Source: Desulfonema limicola (GTDB lineage: Bacteria; Desulfobacterota; Desulfobacteria; Desulfobacterales; Desulfosalsimonadaceae). Taken from it: a stretch of 16,453 nt of DNA. Both the position numbers and the translations under genes were made by a program. Positions 6,930-14,212 of the stretch are shown piece after piece. Numbering within the stretch: the first letter of the stretch is position 1; every line of letters begins with the position of its first letter. The stretch lies in assembly GCA_020722245.1 (NCBI GenBank), contig DYLE01000030.1:1-16453 (forward strand), read 5' to 3'. The notes beneath the pieces are model-generated. The model searched no databases and was not told the origin of the DNA. It saw nothing but the letters and a program-made list of their open reading frames with translations.

Positions 6930-8174
6930 ATGACCGACTATCTTTTATCCGAAGAATCCATCAAAATCCGGGACCAGGCCAGGGAGCTCGTCAAATGGGT
7001 CCCCCGGCAGATGATCCTTGACATGGACCAGGACAAGATCCAGTTTCCCAAGGAATTTCTCCGGGAGGCCGGAAAACGCAACCTGCTCGGCTGCCGATAC
7101 CCCGTCCAGTGGGGCGGCCGAGGGCTGGACTGGGTGACGACCACCGCGGTCCTGGAAGAGATCGGCACATTGGGATATATCTTTGCCTGCGTGTTTGGCG
7201 TGGGGGCCGAGCTGGTGTGCGACGCGATCATCCTGCACGGCACGGACGCGCAAAAAGAAAAGTACGTCAAACCGCTGCTTAAAGGAGAGATTTTTGCCGC
7301 GGAATGCCTTACGGAACCCCGAGGCGGATCTGATTTTTTCGGAACCACCACCATTGCCGAGGATAAAGGGGATCATTTTATACTCAACGGCCAGAAGCGG
7401 TTCATCGTGGGCGCCGAAGGCGCGGACTACTTCCTGGTCTACGCCAAAACCGACCCAAAGGCCGAGCCGCACAAGGCGTTGACCTGCCTGATTGTGGACC
7501 GCGGGCCCGGGGTGGAAACCCAATACCTCTACGGCCTCATGGGATGCCGGGGCGGCGGCGCCGGAAGGCTGGTTTTCAAGGACGTCAGGGTCCCCAAGGA
7601 AAACGTCATCGGAAAAATTAACGGGGCCTACCCTGTGTTTAAAACCATGATGATTCCGGAAAGGCTCGGAACCGCAGCCATGACCATCGGAAGCGCACGC
7701 CCCGCGCTTGAAGTGGCAACGGAATACACCACCAAAAGAAAGGCATTCGGAACGACAATCAGCAGTTTTCAAGGTGTCAGCTTTCAGATCGCGGAAGCGG
7801 CCATGCTGATGGATGCCTGTCGGGCGATGATCTATACCACCGCTCAAGCAGTGGACCACGGAATTGATGCCCACCGTATCAGAAGGATGGTTTCAGAAGC
7901 GAAAAAATTCGTCACTGAATCCTGCCAGAAGGTCGCCCATAACGCCATGCAGGTGATGGGCGGCATCGGGTATACCAACATCTATCCGGTCGAACGGATC
8001 GTGCGCGACCTGCGCCTGGCAAGCATCTGGACCGGAAGCAATGAGATCATGTCGATGATCATCGCATACGAATGGTACCGGGAACATTTTAAAAATAAAA
8101 AAATCCCCGGGCCCAGGGATTATGAAAACGACGCCCCGGAGGCTGCAGCCTCGGAGGAAAGGTTTTTTGAATAA
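6930..8174 (+). CDS. acyl-CoA dehydrogenase (FAD-dependent)
   Basis: Flavoenzyme that introduces a trans-2,3 double bond into an acyl-CoA thioester and passes electrons to an electron-transfer flavoprotein. The product has 414 residues, close to the family norm. The helical N-domain is followed by the family signature CLTEPRGGSDFFGT (126-139), the middle beta-domain, and the C-terminal domain with MGGIGYTN (343-350) and RDLRLASIWTGSNEI (359-373). The residue aligning with the usual catalytic glutamate of medium-chain enzymes is T368 (IWTGS rather than IYEGT). A glutamate in MIPERL (E244) sits where isovaleryl- and long-chain enzymes carry their base. The ribosome-binding site GAAGGGG precedes ATG 6930. 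The last 25 or so residues are acidic and divergent. The gene is followed 18 bases later by a small membrane-protein gene. The exact acyl substrate is not predictable. Confidence 0.96.
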   Translation: MTDYLLSEESIKIRDQARELVKWVPRQMILDMDQDKIQFPKEFLREAGKRNLLGCRYPVQWGGRGLDWVTTTAVLEEIGTLGYIFACVFGVGAELVCDAIILHGTDAQKEKYVKPLLKGEIFAAECLTEPRGGSDFFGTTTIAEDKGDHFILNGQKRFIVGAEGADYFLVYAKTDPKAEPHKALTCLIVDRGPGVETQYLYGLMGCRGGGAGRLVFKDVRVPKENVIGKINGAYPVFKTMMIPERLGTAAMTIGSARPALEVATEYTTKRKAFGTTISSFQGVSFQIAEAAMLMDACRAMIYTTAQAVDHGIDAHRIRRMVSEAKKFVTESCQKVAHNAMQVMGGIGYTNIYPVERIVRDLRLASIWTGSNEIMSMIIAYEWYREHFKNKKIPGPRDYENDAPEAAASEERFFE

Positions 8175-8192
8175 CCCAAAAAGGGGGATCGT

Positions 8193-8384
8193 GTGCTGCT
8201 CTATTTCGCAAAGGTTGTCGCTGTTCTTGCCGCAGCCGGTATTCTTGGAAACTGGTTTTTAAGCGAGGTCAAAAAGGGAAAAGCCTTGAGGAAACCCTGG
8301 TATGCCCCCTACCTCTCGCCGCCGGGGATCCTTATTCTCTGCATCATTCTCCTGCTTCCGATCCTTTGCCATTTCTTCAAGTGA
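8193..8384 (+). CDS. small two-helix membrane protein of unknown function
   Basis: I do not recognise a named family. The 63-residue product has two hydrophobic helices (about residues 3-23 and 44-62) flanking a basic cytoplasmic-type loop (EVKKGKALRKPWYAPYLSPP). It starts with GTG at 8193, with AGGGGG five bases upstream. It lies 18 bases after the acyl-CoA dehydrogenase stop on the same strand and ends at an intrinsic terminator, so the two form a likely two-gene operon. A role in membrane docking or electron transfer for the dehydrogenase is only a guess from context. Confidence 0.72.
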   Translation: MLLYFAKVVAVLAAAGILGNWFLSEVKKGKALRKPWYAPYLSPPGILILCIILLLPILCHFFK

Positions 8385-8385
8385 C

Positions 8386-8404
8386 ACCGGATGCCCGGTT
8401 TTTT
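8386..8404 (+). terminator. rho-independent terminator after the acyl-CoA dehydrogenase operon
   Basis: Stem ACCGG/CCGGT with a four-base loop (8386-8399), followed by a run of six T. It begins two bases after the stop codon of the small membrane protein. The stem is short but G+C-rich. Confidence 0.65.
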
Positions 8405-8545
8405 AGGTCCGTTTTTTGGGGCGACCCCCTGAAAGCCTCAAAATAAAACGATTTTTGATCCAGCCATATCCGTGTATGCCTCATCGCAAAATCATTCAAC
8501 CTGAGGCCTTTCACGAATCGATTTTTTTCTTCCGACCCCAATTTT
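8405..8545. other. convergent intergenic spacer
   Basis: 141 bases between the plus-strand operon terminator and the stop of the minus-strand unknown gene. It contains an inverted repeat (TGCCTCA at 8477-8483 and TGAGGC further right) without a clean T-run. I see no gene or RNA in it. Confidence 0.4.
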
Positions 8546-8902
8546 TTATCCTTCGCCCTTCACATCCCCCTCTTTTTTTAAAAGCTCGGCATACCAGCAG
8601 GCGAAATCAAACATCCCCAGAAACCGCTCATCCTGATTAATGATCCCCATACAGATTTCAAATGCGCCCCTTCCATAGAGGTTGCTGTAATTTTCGATAC
8701 TCCGGGTGGCCAGAAACTCCCGGATCAGCATTTGGGATGTTCTTTGGGTCCTGTCCTTTCGAATATCAACGGGGTCCTTGGGCTCAAGAAACGGATTCCA
8801 GTTCTCATACCCTTTTTTTAAGATCTGCTTCTGCCGCCTCGGGGACATGCCGTCAAAAATCGCTTTTTTCCGAGCGGCTTCATCGTTAAAGGCATCTTCC
8901 AT
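8546..8902 (-). CDS. hypothetical protein following the cysteine-cluster gene
   Basis: Not recognised. Soluble, charged product of 118 residues with no signal peptide or membrane segment; the N-terminal half is rich in lysine and arginine (for example SPRRQKQILKKGY) and the C-terminal half is aromatic (MFDFACWYAELL). I chose ATG 8902 because GGGAGG lies a few bases upstream. An in-frame ATG at 8977 would add 25 residues read entirely through the neighbouring gene and has no such site. The start overlaps the last 17 bases of the YkgJ-type gene, so the two are co-transcribed and probably coupled, which suggests a linked function. Confidence 0.75.
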   Translation of the reverse strand: MEDAFNDEAARKKAIFDGMSPRRQKQILKKGYENWNPFLEPKDPVDIRKDRTQRTSQMLIREFLATRSIENYSNLYGRGAFEICMGIINQDERFLGMFDFACWYAELLKKEGDVKGEG

Positions 8903-9599
8903 CTTTCCCTCCCGGATCTGGGCTCCCTTTCGATGTGGTTTCCGACGCAATGGCGCGGATCCCCAGATATTCGTCATTGTAATCGGTGATCAACGCCATG
9001 GATACGGGGACGAGGATATCCGCCATTCGGGTATGGGCGGAATGAATCTCTCGAACGAACTCGGCCGACAGCTTCAGAAGATGTCCATGAATAATGTCCT
9101 GATTGAAGGTCGGATAGCGCTGACCGGGGATAAACCCGGACAACCCGCAGGTATGCCCCTTTCCACCGATCGCTGTGGGGATTCCGTAAACCCGGCAGGC
9201 GATTGGCCGGTAGTCATACAACTCGCAAAGGTTCTTTTCGTTGAGCAACGGGCAGCGAATCCTTTCCATGGCGACCTCCCGCAGCACATCCGCCTCGTCT
9301 TTTCCCTCCTGGACGGAACGATACGCCCTTTTTTTGATACGGTAGGCCTTGCGGTCGGCCGCGTTGGCCCGCTCCACCAGCTGCGCCTTTTTCTTGCCGT
9401 CCATTTTTTGATTAAAATGATAGTTCAGATACAACGCCTCGATCAGGGTCAAATCAAAAAGCGCAAAGCAGCAATCCGAGCACCCCGGCCGGCACCGCAC
9501 CTCTTCAGGATACTCGTGCTTCATTTGCGCAAATACAGCCTCTGCCCGGGCCACAATGGCCTCATATTTTTTAAAAAATGGGATCAGATCGATGCCCAT
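8886..9599 (-). CDS. YkgJ-type CxxCxxCC cysteine-cluster protein
   Basis: Member of the widespread zinc/iron-chelating cysteine-cluster family, whose biochemical role is not established; iron-sulfur or zinc binding is the usual prediction. The 237-residue product has an N-terminal CRPGCSDCC (C36, C40, C43, C44) and a second half-site in KNLCELYDYRPIACRVYG, the pattern that defines the family, followed by another cysteine in GHTCG. I chose ATG 9599 because AAGGAGG is eight bases upstream; an ATG six bases further out is only two bases from that site. The gene lies downstream of mnmE on the same strand, separated by a parS site and a long palindromic element. The following unknown gene overlaps its end. 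Confidence 0.88.
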   Translation of the reverse strand: MGIDLIPFFKKYEAIVARAEAVFAQMKHEYPEEVRCRPGCSDCCFALFDLTLIEALYLNYHFNQKMDGKKKAQLVERANAADRKAYRIKKRAYRSVQEGKDEADVLREVAMERIRCPLLNEKNLCELYDYRPIACRVYGIPTAIGGKGHTCGLSGFIPGQRYPTFNQDIIHGHLLKLSAEFVREIHSAHTRMADILVPVSMALITDYNDEYLGIRAIASETTSKGSPDPGGKDGRCL

Positions 9600-9631
9600 C
9601 GGCATTGCCTCCTTTATCTTTTGATGCATTG

Positions 9632-9804
9632 GTAAAAAGTCAGCTGTGAGCGAGATTGAGGCTTTCGGGGGGAAAAGCGGTTTGCGTTGAATGCGTTAAA
9701 AATTGCAAGCTGTTTGAGGCGCTTGCGCCGAGTTCTTGCAACTTCGCATTCAATGCAAATCGCGCCCCGAAAGACTCACGAAGCGAACAGTTTTGACTTT
9801 TTAC
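9632..9804. repeat. 173-bp near-palindromic, MITE-like element
   Basis: The two halves are imperfect reverse complements over their whole length. Outer ends GTAAAAAGTCA and TGACTTTTTAC are nearly exact; inner matching blocks include CTTTCGGGG, TTTGCNTTGAATGCG and TTGCAAG; the centre is GGCGC-TT-GCGCC. It encodes no protein and could fold as one long hairpin on either strand. It lies between mnmE and the YkgJ-type gene, 32 bases upstream of the latter's ATG. The structure suggests a non-autonomous mobile or dispersed palindromic element, or a processing/termination structure. Confidence 0.8.
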
Positions 9805-9884
9805 GGTTCCATCATCTTTTGGTTTGGGCGTTTTATGCGCACTGGAAGGCCGATCCTCCGCCACAGACGGCTTCATTCGATTCG

Positions 9885-9907
9885 AAAAAATGTTTCACGT
9901 GAAACAT
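9885..9907 (-). terminator. terminator-like hairpin with U-run after mnmE (overlaps parS)
   Basis: On the mnmE strand the parS palindrome (stem ATGTTTC/GAAACAT, loop ACGT) is directly followed by six T. This is a formal intrinsic-terminator arrangement 37 bases after the mnmE stop codon. The stem is A+U-rich, so it would be weak. The primary reading of this sequence is parS. Confidence 0.35.
9891..9906. promoter_or_regulatory. parS: parS site (ParB/Spo0J binding)
   Basis: TGTTTCACGTGAAACA is a perfect 16-base palindrome identical to the broadly conserved chromosomal parS consensus; symmetry extends to 18 bases (9890-9907). ParB binds here and spreads, and with ParA and SMC it segregates the replication-origin region. 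Chromosomal parS sites cluster near the origin, which fits the adjacent rpmH-rnpA-yidD-yidC-jag-mnmE genes. It is intergenic, between mnmE and the YkgJ-type gene. parA and parB are not in the window. Confidence 0.92.
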
Positions 9908-9943
9908 CCCCTTGCGCACGCCGTCCCCCTCCAATACTCCACC

Positions 9944-11353
9944 CTATTTGCCGATACAAAACCGGCTAAAAATATTTTCCAGCACGTCTTTGCCTGCACG
10001 CTCCCCTGTGACCTCGGCCAGCGCCTCTATCGCCTCTCTCACATCAATGGAAATCAGCTCCAGGGGAACCGCCTGACGTAACCCCTCGGCCGCCTTCCGG
10101 GTAGAGGCCAGACACCTTTCCAACCCCTGCTTTTGCCGCAGGTTGGGCACAATCCGGTGAACCGTATCCCCAGCGACGTCACCGGCGAGCGCCGCCATCT
10201 GATCCTTTAACGCATCAATCCCCCGATTGTAAAGGGCGGAGGTCTCGACCTTGGGGACCGCCGCCCACTTTTGGGGCAGCCTGAACAGCTTCTTTGCCTG
10301 AGGCAGATCCATCTTGTTGATCACCAGGATGCATTTTTTCCCCTCCAATCTTTGAAACAGGGCGAAATCCGCCGGCGTTACCGGCCTGCCGGCATCCATT
10401 GTAAAAAGGATAAGATCCGCAGATACGACATGCTCCCACGCTTTTTCGATGCCGATCCGTTCGATGGGATCTGGATTCTCATGCATGCCGGCCGTATCGG
10501 TCACCACAATCGGAATCCCCTGCATGATAAAGGACTCCTCGATAAAATCCCGGGTGGTTCCGGGAATCTCTGTAACGATGGCCCTCTCCCTGTTGATGAG
10601 CCGGTTCATCAGGCTGGATTTGCCCACATTGGGACCTCCCACAATCACCACCTTCAGCCCTTCCCGAAGAAAATCCTCATCCTCATGCCGGCGAATCAGG
10701 GTCTGAAGGTGGCGAACCACATCCTGCTCCAGGCGGTCGGCAAGCGCGCCGGGATGAAAGGGGATGTCGGCGTCATCTGAAAAATCGATGGCCGCCTCGA
10801 TTTCACCCAGAACATCCGCCAGCGCCGATCGAAGGGATGTCACGGCCTGCTTCAGCCCCCCCATGATCTGGGTGATGGCCATATCCATGGCGGCTGGGGA
10901 GCGGGCGTTGATGATATCGATCACCGCCTCGGCCTGGGTCAGATCGATCCGTCCGTTTAAAAATGCCCGCCTGGTGAATTCTCCGGGCTCCGCCAGCCGG
11001 GCGCCTTCCTGGATTAATAGGCTCAGAATGGTTTTCAGTACGAGCGCTCCGGCATGGGCCTGTATTTCCACGACATCTTCGCCGGTGTAGGAAAAAGGCT
11101 TCCGCATCACGACAAACAGCACCTCGTCGATCACACGGTCCGTGCCGGGCTCGATGATATGGCCGTAATAAAGCCGACGGGATTTGAACCCCTCCTTGTT
11201 TTCCCCCTCATCTCCGGACCAGGGGGGGCGGCGGGGACCGGGGCGGAAAATGGCGCGGGCGATGTTGATCGCACACGGCCCGGAAATCTTTATTACTCCG
11301 ATACCGCCGCTACCGGGCGGGGTGGAGATGGCGGCGATGGTTGAATCTTCCAT
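9944..11353 (-). CDS. mnmE: tRNA uridine-34 modification GTPase MnmE (TrmE)
   Basis: GTPase that, with MnmG, makes the carboxymethylaminomethyl (or aminomethyl) modification at the 5-position of wobble uridine U34 in certain tRNAs. The 469-residue product has the N-terminal formyl-tetrahydrofolate-binding domain (about 1-118, with GSGGIGVIKISG), a helical domain, and an inserted G domain: GGPNVGKSS (239-247), TTRD (266-269), DTAG (286-289) and NKMD (346-349). It ends with the invariant C-terminal CIGK, whose cysteine is C466. It lies 58 bases after jag on the same strand. The usual partner gene mnmG is not next to it here; the next gene is a YkgJ-type protein beyond a parS site. Confidence 0.98.
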   Translation of the reverse strand: MEDSTIAAISTPPGSGGIGVIKISGPCAINIARAIFRPGPRRPPWSGDEGENKEGFKSRRLYYGHIIEPGTDRVIDEVLFVVMRKPFSYTGEDVVEIQAHAGALVLKTILSLLIQEGARLAEPGEFTRRAFLNGRIDLTQAEAVIDIINARSPAAMDMAITQIMGGLKQAVTSLRSALADVLGEIEAAIDFSDDADIPFHPGALADRLEQDVVRHLQTLIRRHEDEDFLREGLKVVIVGGPNVGKSSLMNRLINRERAIVTEIPGTTRDFIEESFIMQGIPIVVTDTAGMHENPDPIERIGIEKAWEHVVSADLILFTMDAGRPVTPADFALFQRLEGKKCILVINKMDLPQAKKLFRLPQKWAAVPKVETSALYNRGIDALKDQMAALAGDVAGDTVHRIVPNLRQKQGLERCLASTRKAAEGLRQAVPLELISIDVREAIEALAEVTGERAGKDVLENIFSRFCIGK

Positions 11354-11411
11354 GATATGGGCCTATCCGGTCAAAACCGGTGCAAGCTCCCTTTACGATA
11401 ACGGCTTCCGT

Positions 11412-12221
11412 TTATTTCTGGCGGCGCTTTTTTTGAGGAAAAATAATCAGCTTTCGATAATACCCATCCCCCACGCTCTGGGTGCGCACCGACCGGTTGT
11501 TTTTTAAGGCAAGATGAACCACCCGCCGGTCATGGGCATTCATCCGGTTCATGGACGAGGGTTTGCCGGTTTGAAGGGTTTTTTCCGCCAGGCGAAAGGC
11601 CAGTTCCCTCAATTCGGACCCTCGGGTTTCCCTATACCCTCCGGCATCAATGAGGATCTGGGCGCCTTTGCCGCATTGCTTGGCCACAAGTTTATCCACC
11701 AGGTATTGGATCGCCTCCAGGGTCTGCCCCCGCTTTCCGATCACCACCCCCGCATCCGGGCCGGTGATGCAGATCGTGCACGGGTCCTCGGTCTGATCGA
11801 CCGTCACCGCCACATCCACAGATAATGCCGCAATGATTTTGTCGATCAGTTCCCGGGCCACCGGGATCGCCTGCTCAGACGGCACCACCGCCGGCGGGGC
11901 GGTCTCCTCCTTGGCCTCCGGACCGCCGAAGGCTTCATCAATCAGAGCGGTTACCGTTTCCCGGTTGGATCGGTTCAGGTCGGCCGCAGGCTCATTTCCG
12001 GCGATCTCTTTCTTGAGGATAGCCCTGTCTTCTTCTTTGGGCGGTTCATCTAGAAACACCCGGATTACCGCCTTTTTGGCCCCCACCAGACCAAAAATAC
12101 CACTTGAACCGTGCGAAATGATATCGTATTTTAAATGATCCTTCGACACCTGAAGCTTATCGCAGGCTTTTTGAACGGCCTTTTCCACGCTTTTTTCTTC
12201 AAAATCTAAAAAAGGCTTCAT
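11412..12221 (-). CDS. jag: Jag/KhpB (EloR-type) RNA-binding protein
   Basis: Cytoplasmic RNA-binding protein conserved beside yidC; in Gram-positives it partners with KhpA and affects cell elongation. The product has 269 residues from ATG 12221: a Jag N-domain (about 1-55, including GSSGIFGLVGAKKAVIRV), an acidic linker, a KH domain with VVIGKRGQTLEAIQYLV (GKRG at 162-165) and an R3H domain with AHDRRVVHLAL (about 229-239). I chose ATG 12221 because GGGAGG lies six bases upstream. A longer reading from 12308 would extend 29 residues into the yidC end and has no ribosome-binding site. It starts 13 bases after the yidC stop. The C-terminus is very basic (KKRRQK). Confidence 0.95.
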   Translation of the reverse strand: MKPFLDFEEKSVEKAVQKACDKLQVSKDHLKYDIISHGSSGIFGLVGAKKAVIRVFLDEPPKEEDRAILKKEIAGNEPAADLNRSNRETVTALIDEAFGGPEAKEETAPPAVVPSEQAIPVARELIDKIIAALSVDVAVTVDQTEDPCTICITGPDAGVVIGKRGQTLEAIQYLVDKLVAKQCGKGAQILIDAGGYRETRGSELRELAFRLAEKTLQTGKPSSMNRMNAHDRRVVHLALKNNRSVRTQSVGDGYYRKLIIFPQKKRRQK

Positions 12222-12234
12222 GAACATCCTCCCG

Positions 12235-13881
12235 CTAAACTGTTTTTCGGGTGATATAGTATTGCTGGACGATCGACAGGACATTGTTGAAAAGCCAGTA
12301 AAGAACAAGCCCCGATGGAAAATTGATAAAGATCACGGTAAAAATCAGCGGCATCATCATCATAAGCCGGGCCTGGGAAGGATCCCCCGGGGGCGGAGAG
12401 AGTTTCTGCTGCACGTACATGGTGATCCCCATGATCACCGTCAACACCGGAATCCCGTACGGCGGGGTCATCAGGGGAATGGCAAAATTAAACTCAAAAA
12501 GCCGGTCCGGAGCTGAAAGATCGTTGATCCAGAGCAGAAAGGGGGCATGCCGCAGCTCGATCGCCCCGTACAACATTTTATAAAAAGCAAAAAATACAGG
12601 GATTTGGATAATCATGGGAAGACAACCGCTTAAAGGGTTGACCTTGTAGGTCCGGTACAACCCCATCATCTCTTCGTTCATCTTTTTTTTGTCATCCTTA
12701 TATTTGCGCCGAATCTCCGCCATCAGCGGCTGAAGCTTTTTCATCTCGGCCATGGATTTATAGCTTTTGGTGCCCAAGGGCCAGAAAATAACCTTAAACA
12801 GGAGGGTCAGCAGGATAATGGCAATGCCGTAGTTGGGAATGAACCGGTCGTGAATCTGGTTCATCATCCAGAGGCAGGGCTTGGCGATGACATCAAAAAA
12901 ACCAAAGTTGATCGCCTTGTCAAGGTTTTGGCCGGCGGCCTTTAGATCAGACATCCGTTTAGGCCCCAGAAAAACCGAAAACCCGTGCCGCTCCTGCTCA
13001 CCCGGCTGCAACGCCCGCTCTTTTTTAAAATAAAAAACCTCCAGCCGGTTATCCATCTTGTTTAGAAGGATCTGAATCGTTGAATCCGCAGAAGACTCAG
13101 GAACCAGCACGGTCATGAAATACTGGTCTTCAAGGCCGACCCACTCGATATCGCCGGTCAGCCCGTTTTGTTTATCCAGCTTTTTAACCGGAAACTGCTT
13201 CAGCTTTTTATTTGCATAGGCAAACGGCCCTTCAAAGGCAAAAGTTTTTTTATCATCCGGCGGAGGGTTGGCCAGGCCCACGATCAAACTGTTTTCAATC
13301 GGCTGATTCGAGGTGTTTGTAAGCAAAACCTCCAGCCCTATCTTATAGCTGTCCGGATAAAAGGTGTACTTTTTTTCCACCATCAGCCCGGATGACAGCC
13401 GCCCAAAAAAGGAGAGGGATCGCGCGGCGTCGGCGATCTCTAGAATATCCCCTGAAAAATCCGTTGTATAGACGACATGCGGGGGTTGAGCTGCGGGATC
13501 TTTTGCAAACCGTAACAAGAGGGTCCCTGATGTGTTAAGGGGGGAAATCAGCTGCTTGTTTTCGGCGGCCTCATCCATGCTCTCCCGATAGTCATTTAAA
13601 ACAAAGCTGGTCAGGGCCGCTCCTTTTTCCGAAACCGTGGCGGAATACAGCCGCGACCGAACCTGCAGGGTTTTAAAATGCCGTCCCGAGTCTTCACCCG
13701 TCGCTTCCGTTTCATCCTGCGGTTCTATAGTGGAGATGGGGGCCAACACTGGACCTGCTTGGCTTATTTTCTCAGGCGCTTGAGGAGTCTTAACTTCCTG
13801 TTTTTCAACAAAAATAAGTTCCCAGATAAAAAACACCAGGATTGAAAGTAAAATCGCAAGAAACAAACGCCCTTGTTCCAT
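12235..13881 (-). CDS. yidC: membrane protein insertase YidC
   Basis: Inner-membrane insertase that folds and integrates membrane proteins, alone or with SecYEG. The 548-residue product has an N-terminal membrane anchor (about 6-26), a large periplasmic domain (to about residue 340) as in Gram-negative YidC, and the conserved C-terminal core with a charged hairpin (AEMKKLQPLMAEIRRKYKDD) and membrane segments LPMIIQIPVFFAFYKML, ILLTLLFKVIFWPLG and the C-terminal LVLYWLFNNVLSI. I chose ATG 13881: AGGAG is six bases upstream, while the in-frame ATG at 13887 touches that site. An unusually long 331-base gap separates it from yidD, to which it is normally adjacent. Confidence 0.98.
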   Translation of the reverse strand: MEQGRLFLAILLSILVFFIWELIFVEKQEVKTPQAPEKISQAGPVLAPISTIEPQDETEATGEDSGRHFKTLQVRSRLYSATVSEKGAALTSFVLNDYRESMDEAAENKQLISPLNTSGTLLLRFAKDPAAQPPHVVYTTDFSGDILEIADAARSLSFFGRLSSGLMVEKKYTFYPDSYKIGLEVLLTNTSNQPIENSLIVGLANPPPDDKKTFAFEGPFAYANKKLKQFPVKKLDKQNGLTGDIEWVGLEDQYFMTVLVPESSADSTIQILLNKMDNRLEVFYFKKERALQPGEQERHGFSVFLGPKRMSDLKAAGQNLDKAINFGFFDVIAKPCLWMMNQIHDRFIPNYGIAIILLTLLFKVIFWPLGTKSYKSMAEMKKLQPLMAEIRRKYKDDKKKMNEEMMGLYRTYKVNPLSGCLPMIIQIPVFFAFYKMLYGAIELRHAPFLLWINDLSAPDRLFEFNFAIPLMTPPYGIPVLTVIMGITMYVQQKLSPPPGDPSQARLMMMMPLIFTVIFINFPSGLVLYWLFNNVLSIVQQYYITRKTV

Positions 13882-14212
13882 ACCCATCTCCTATTTCCGA
13901 TAAAACCCCGAATTCCAAATAGAGGCACGCCCGAACCAGGCAAAAAACCGCCTGCCTCCAGGGGATACAGATTGCCACCAAAAGGCAAAAAAAGCTACGG
14001 CCCCACTCAAATTTCGGCTAATACTCAAAATAAACACATGATCAGGCTATAAACATGCAGGGCGCCATAAGGAAGGTTGGTTCGGCTTGACTTAAAAAAA
14101 CATCGTCCGTCATAAGGGGTGACTCGAAGGCTGTTTAATGGACTATAAAATTTTTTGATAAACAGAATAATGAACTGCATTGGGCACTGGGCGTTTTACG
14201 CTCGCGCCGGAT
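13882..14212. other. 331-base gap between yidD and yidC
   Basis: No convincing gene in either direction. The half nearest yidD is A+T-rich; the half nearest yidC holds the nested inverted repeat at 13922-13958. I looked for and did not find the conserved core of SRP RNA, tmRNA or a tRNA. Confidence 0.45.
13922..13958 (-). promoter_or_regulatory. nested inverted repeats in the yidC leader
   Basis: On the yidC strand, GAGGCA (13958-13953) can pair with TGCCTC (13927-13922), while inside it CAGGC can pair with GCCTG across a loop containing TTTTTT. The pairings share bases, so they are mutually exclusive. The site is about 40 bases upstream of the yidC start. It could be an attenuator or an mRNA-stability element, or it could be chance. 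Confidence 0.3.

Noticed and set aside
6945..7874. 309-codon open frame on the minus strand
   Set aside because: Antisense to the acyl-CoA dehydrogenase, whose signatures are unambiguous.
8477..8515. Inverted repeat TGCCTCA...TGAGGC as a terminator of the minus-strand block
   Set aside because: The loop is about 20 bases and no T-run follows on either strand.
8706..9635. 309-codon open frame on the plus strand
   Set aside because: It lies opposite the YkgJ-type gene and the unknown gene, both of which have family motifs or good ribosome-binding sites; the plus-strand product looks like an antisense shadow.
9833..9841. TTATGCGCA, a one-mismatch match to the DnaA box TTATNCACA, near parS
   Set aside because: A single imperfect 9-mer is expected by chance; no cluster of DnaA boxes or adjoining A+T-rich unwinding region is present.
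9640..9969. Small open frames on both strands around the palindromic element
   Set aside because: They read through the inverted repeat and parS, have no recognisable motifs and lack good ribosome-binding sites.
13764..13988. 74-codon minus-strand frame overlapping the yidC start
   Set aside because: It overlaps the first part of yidC in another frame and resembles no known protein.
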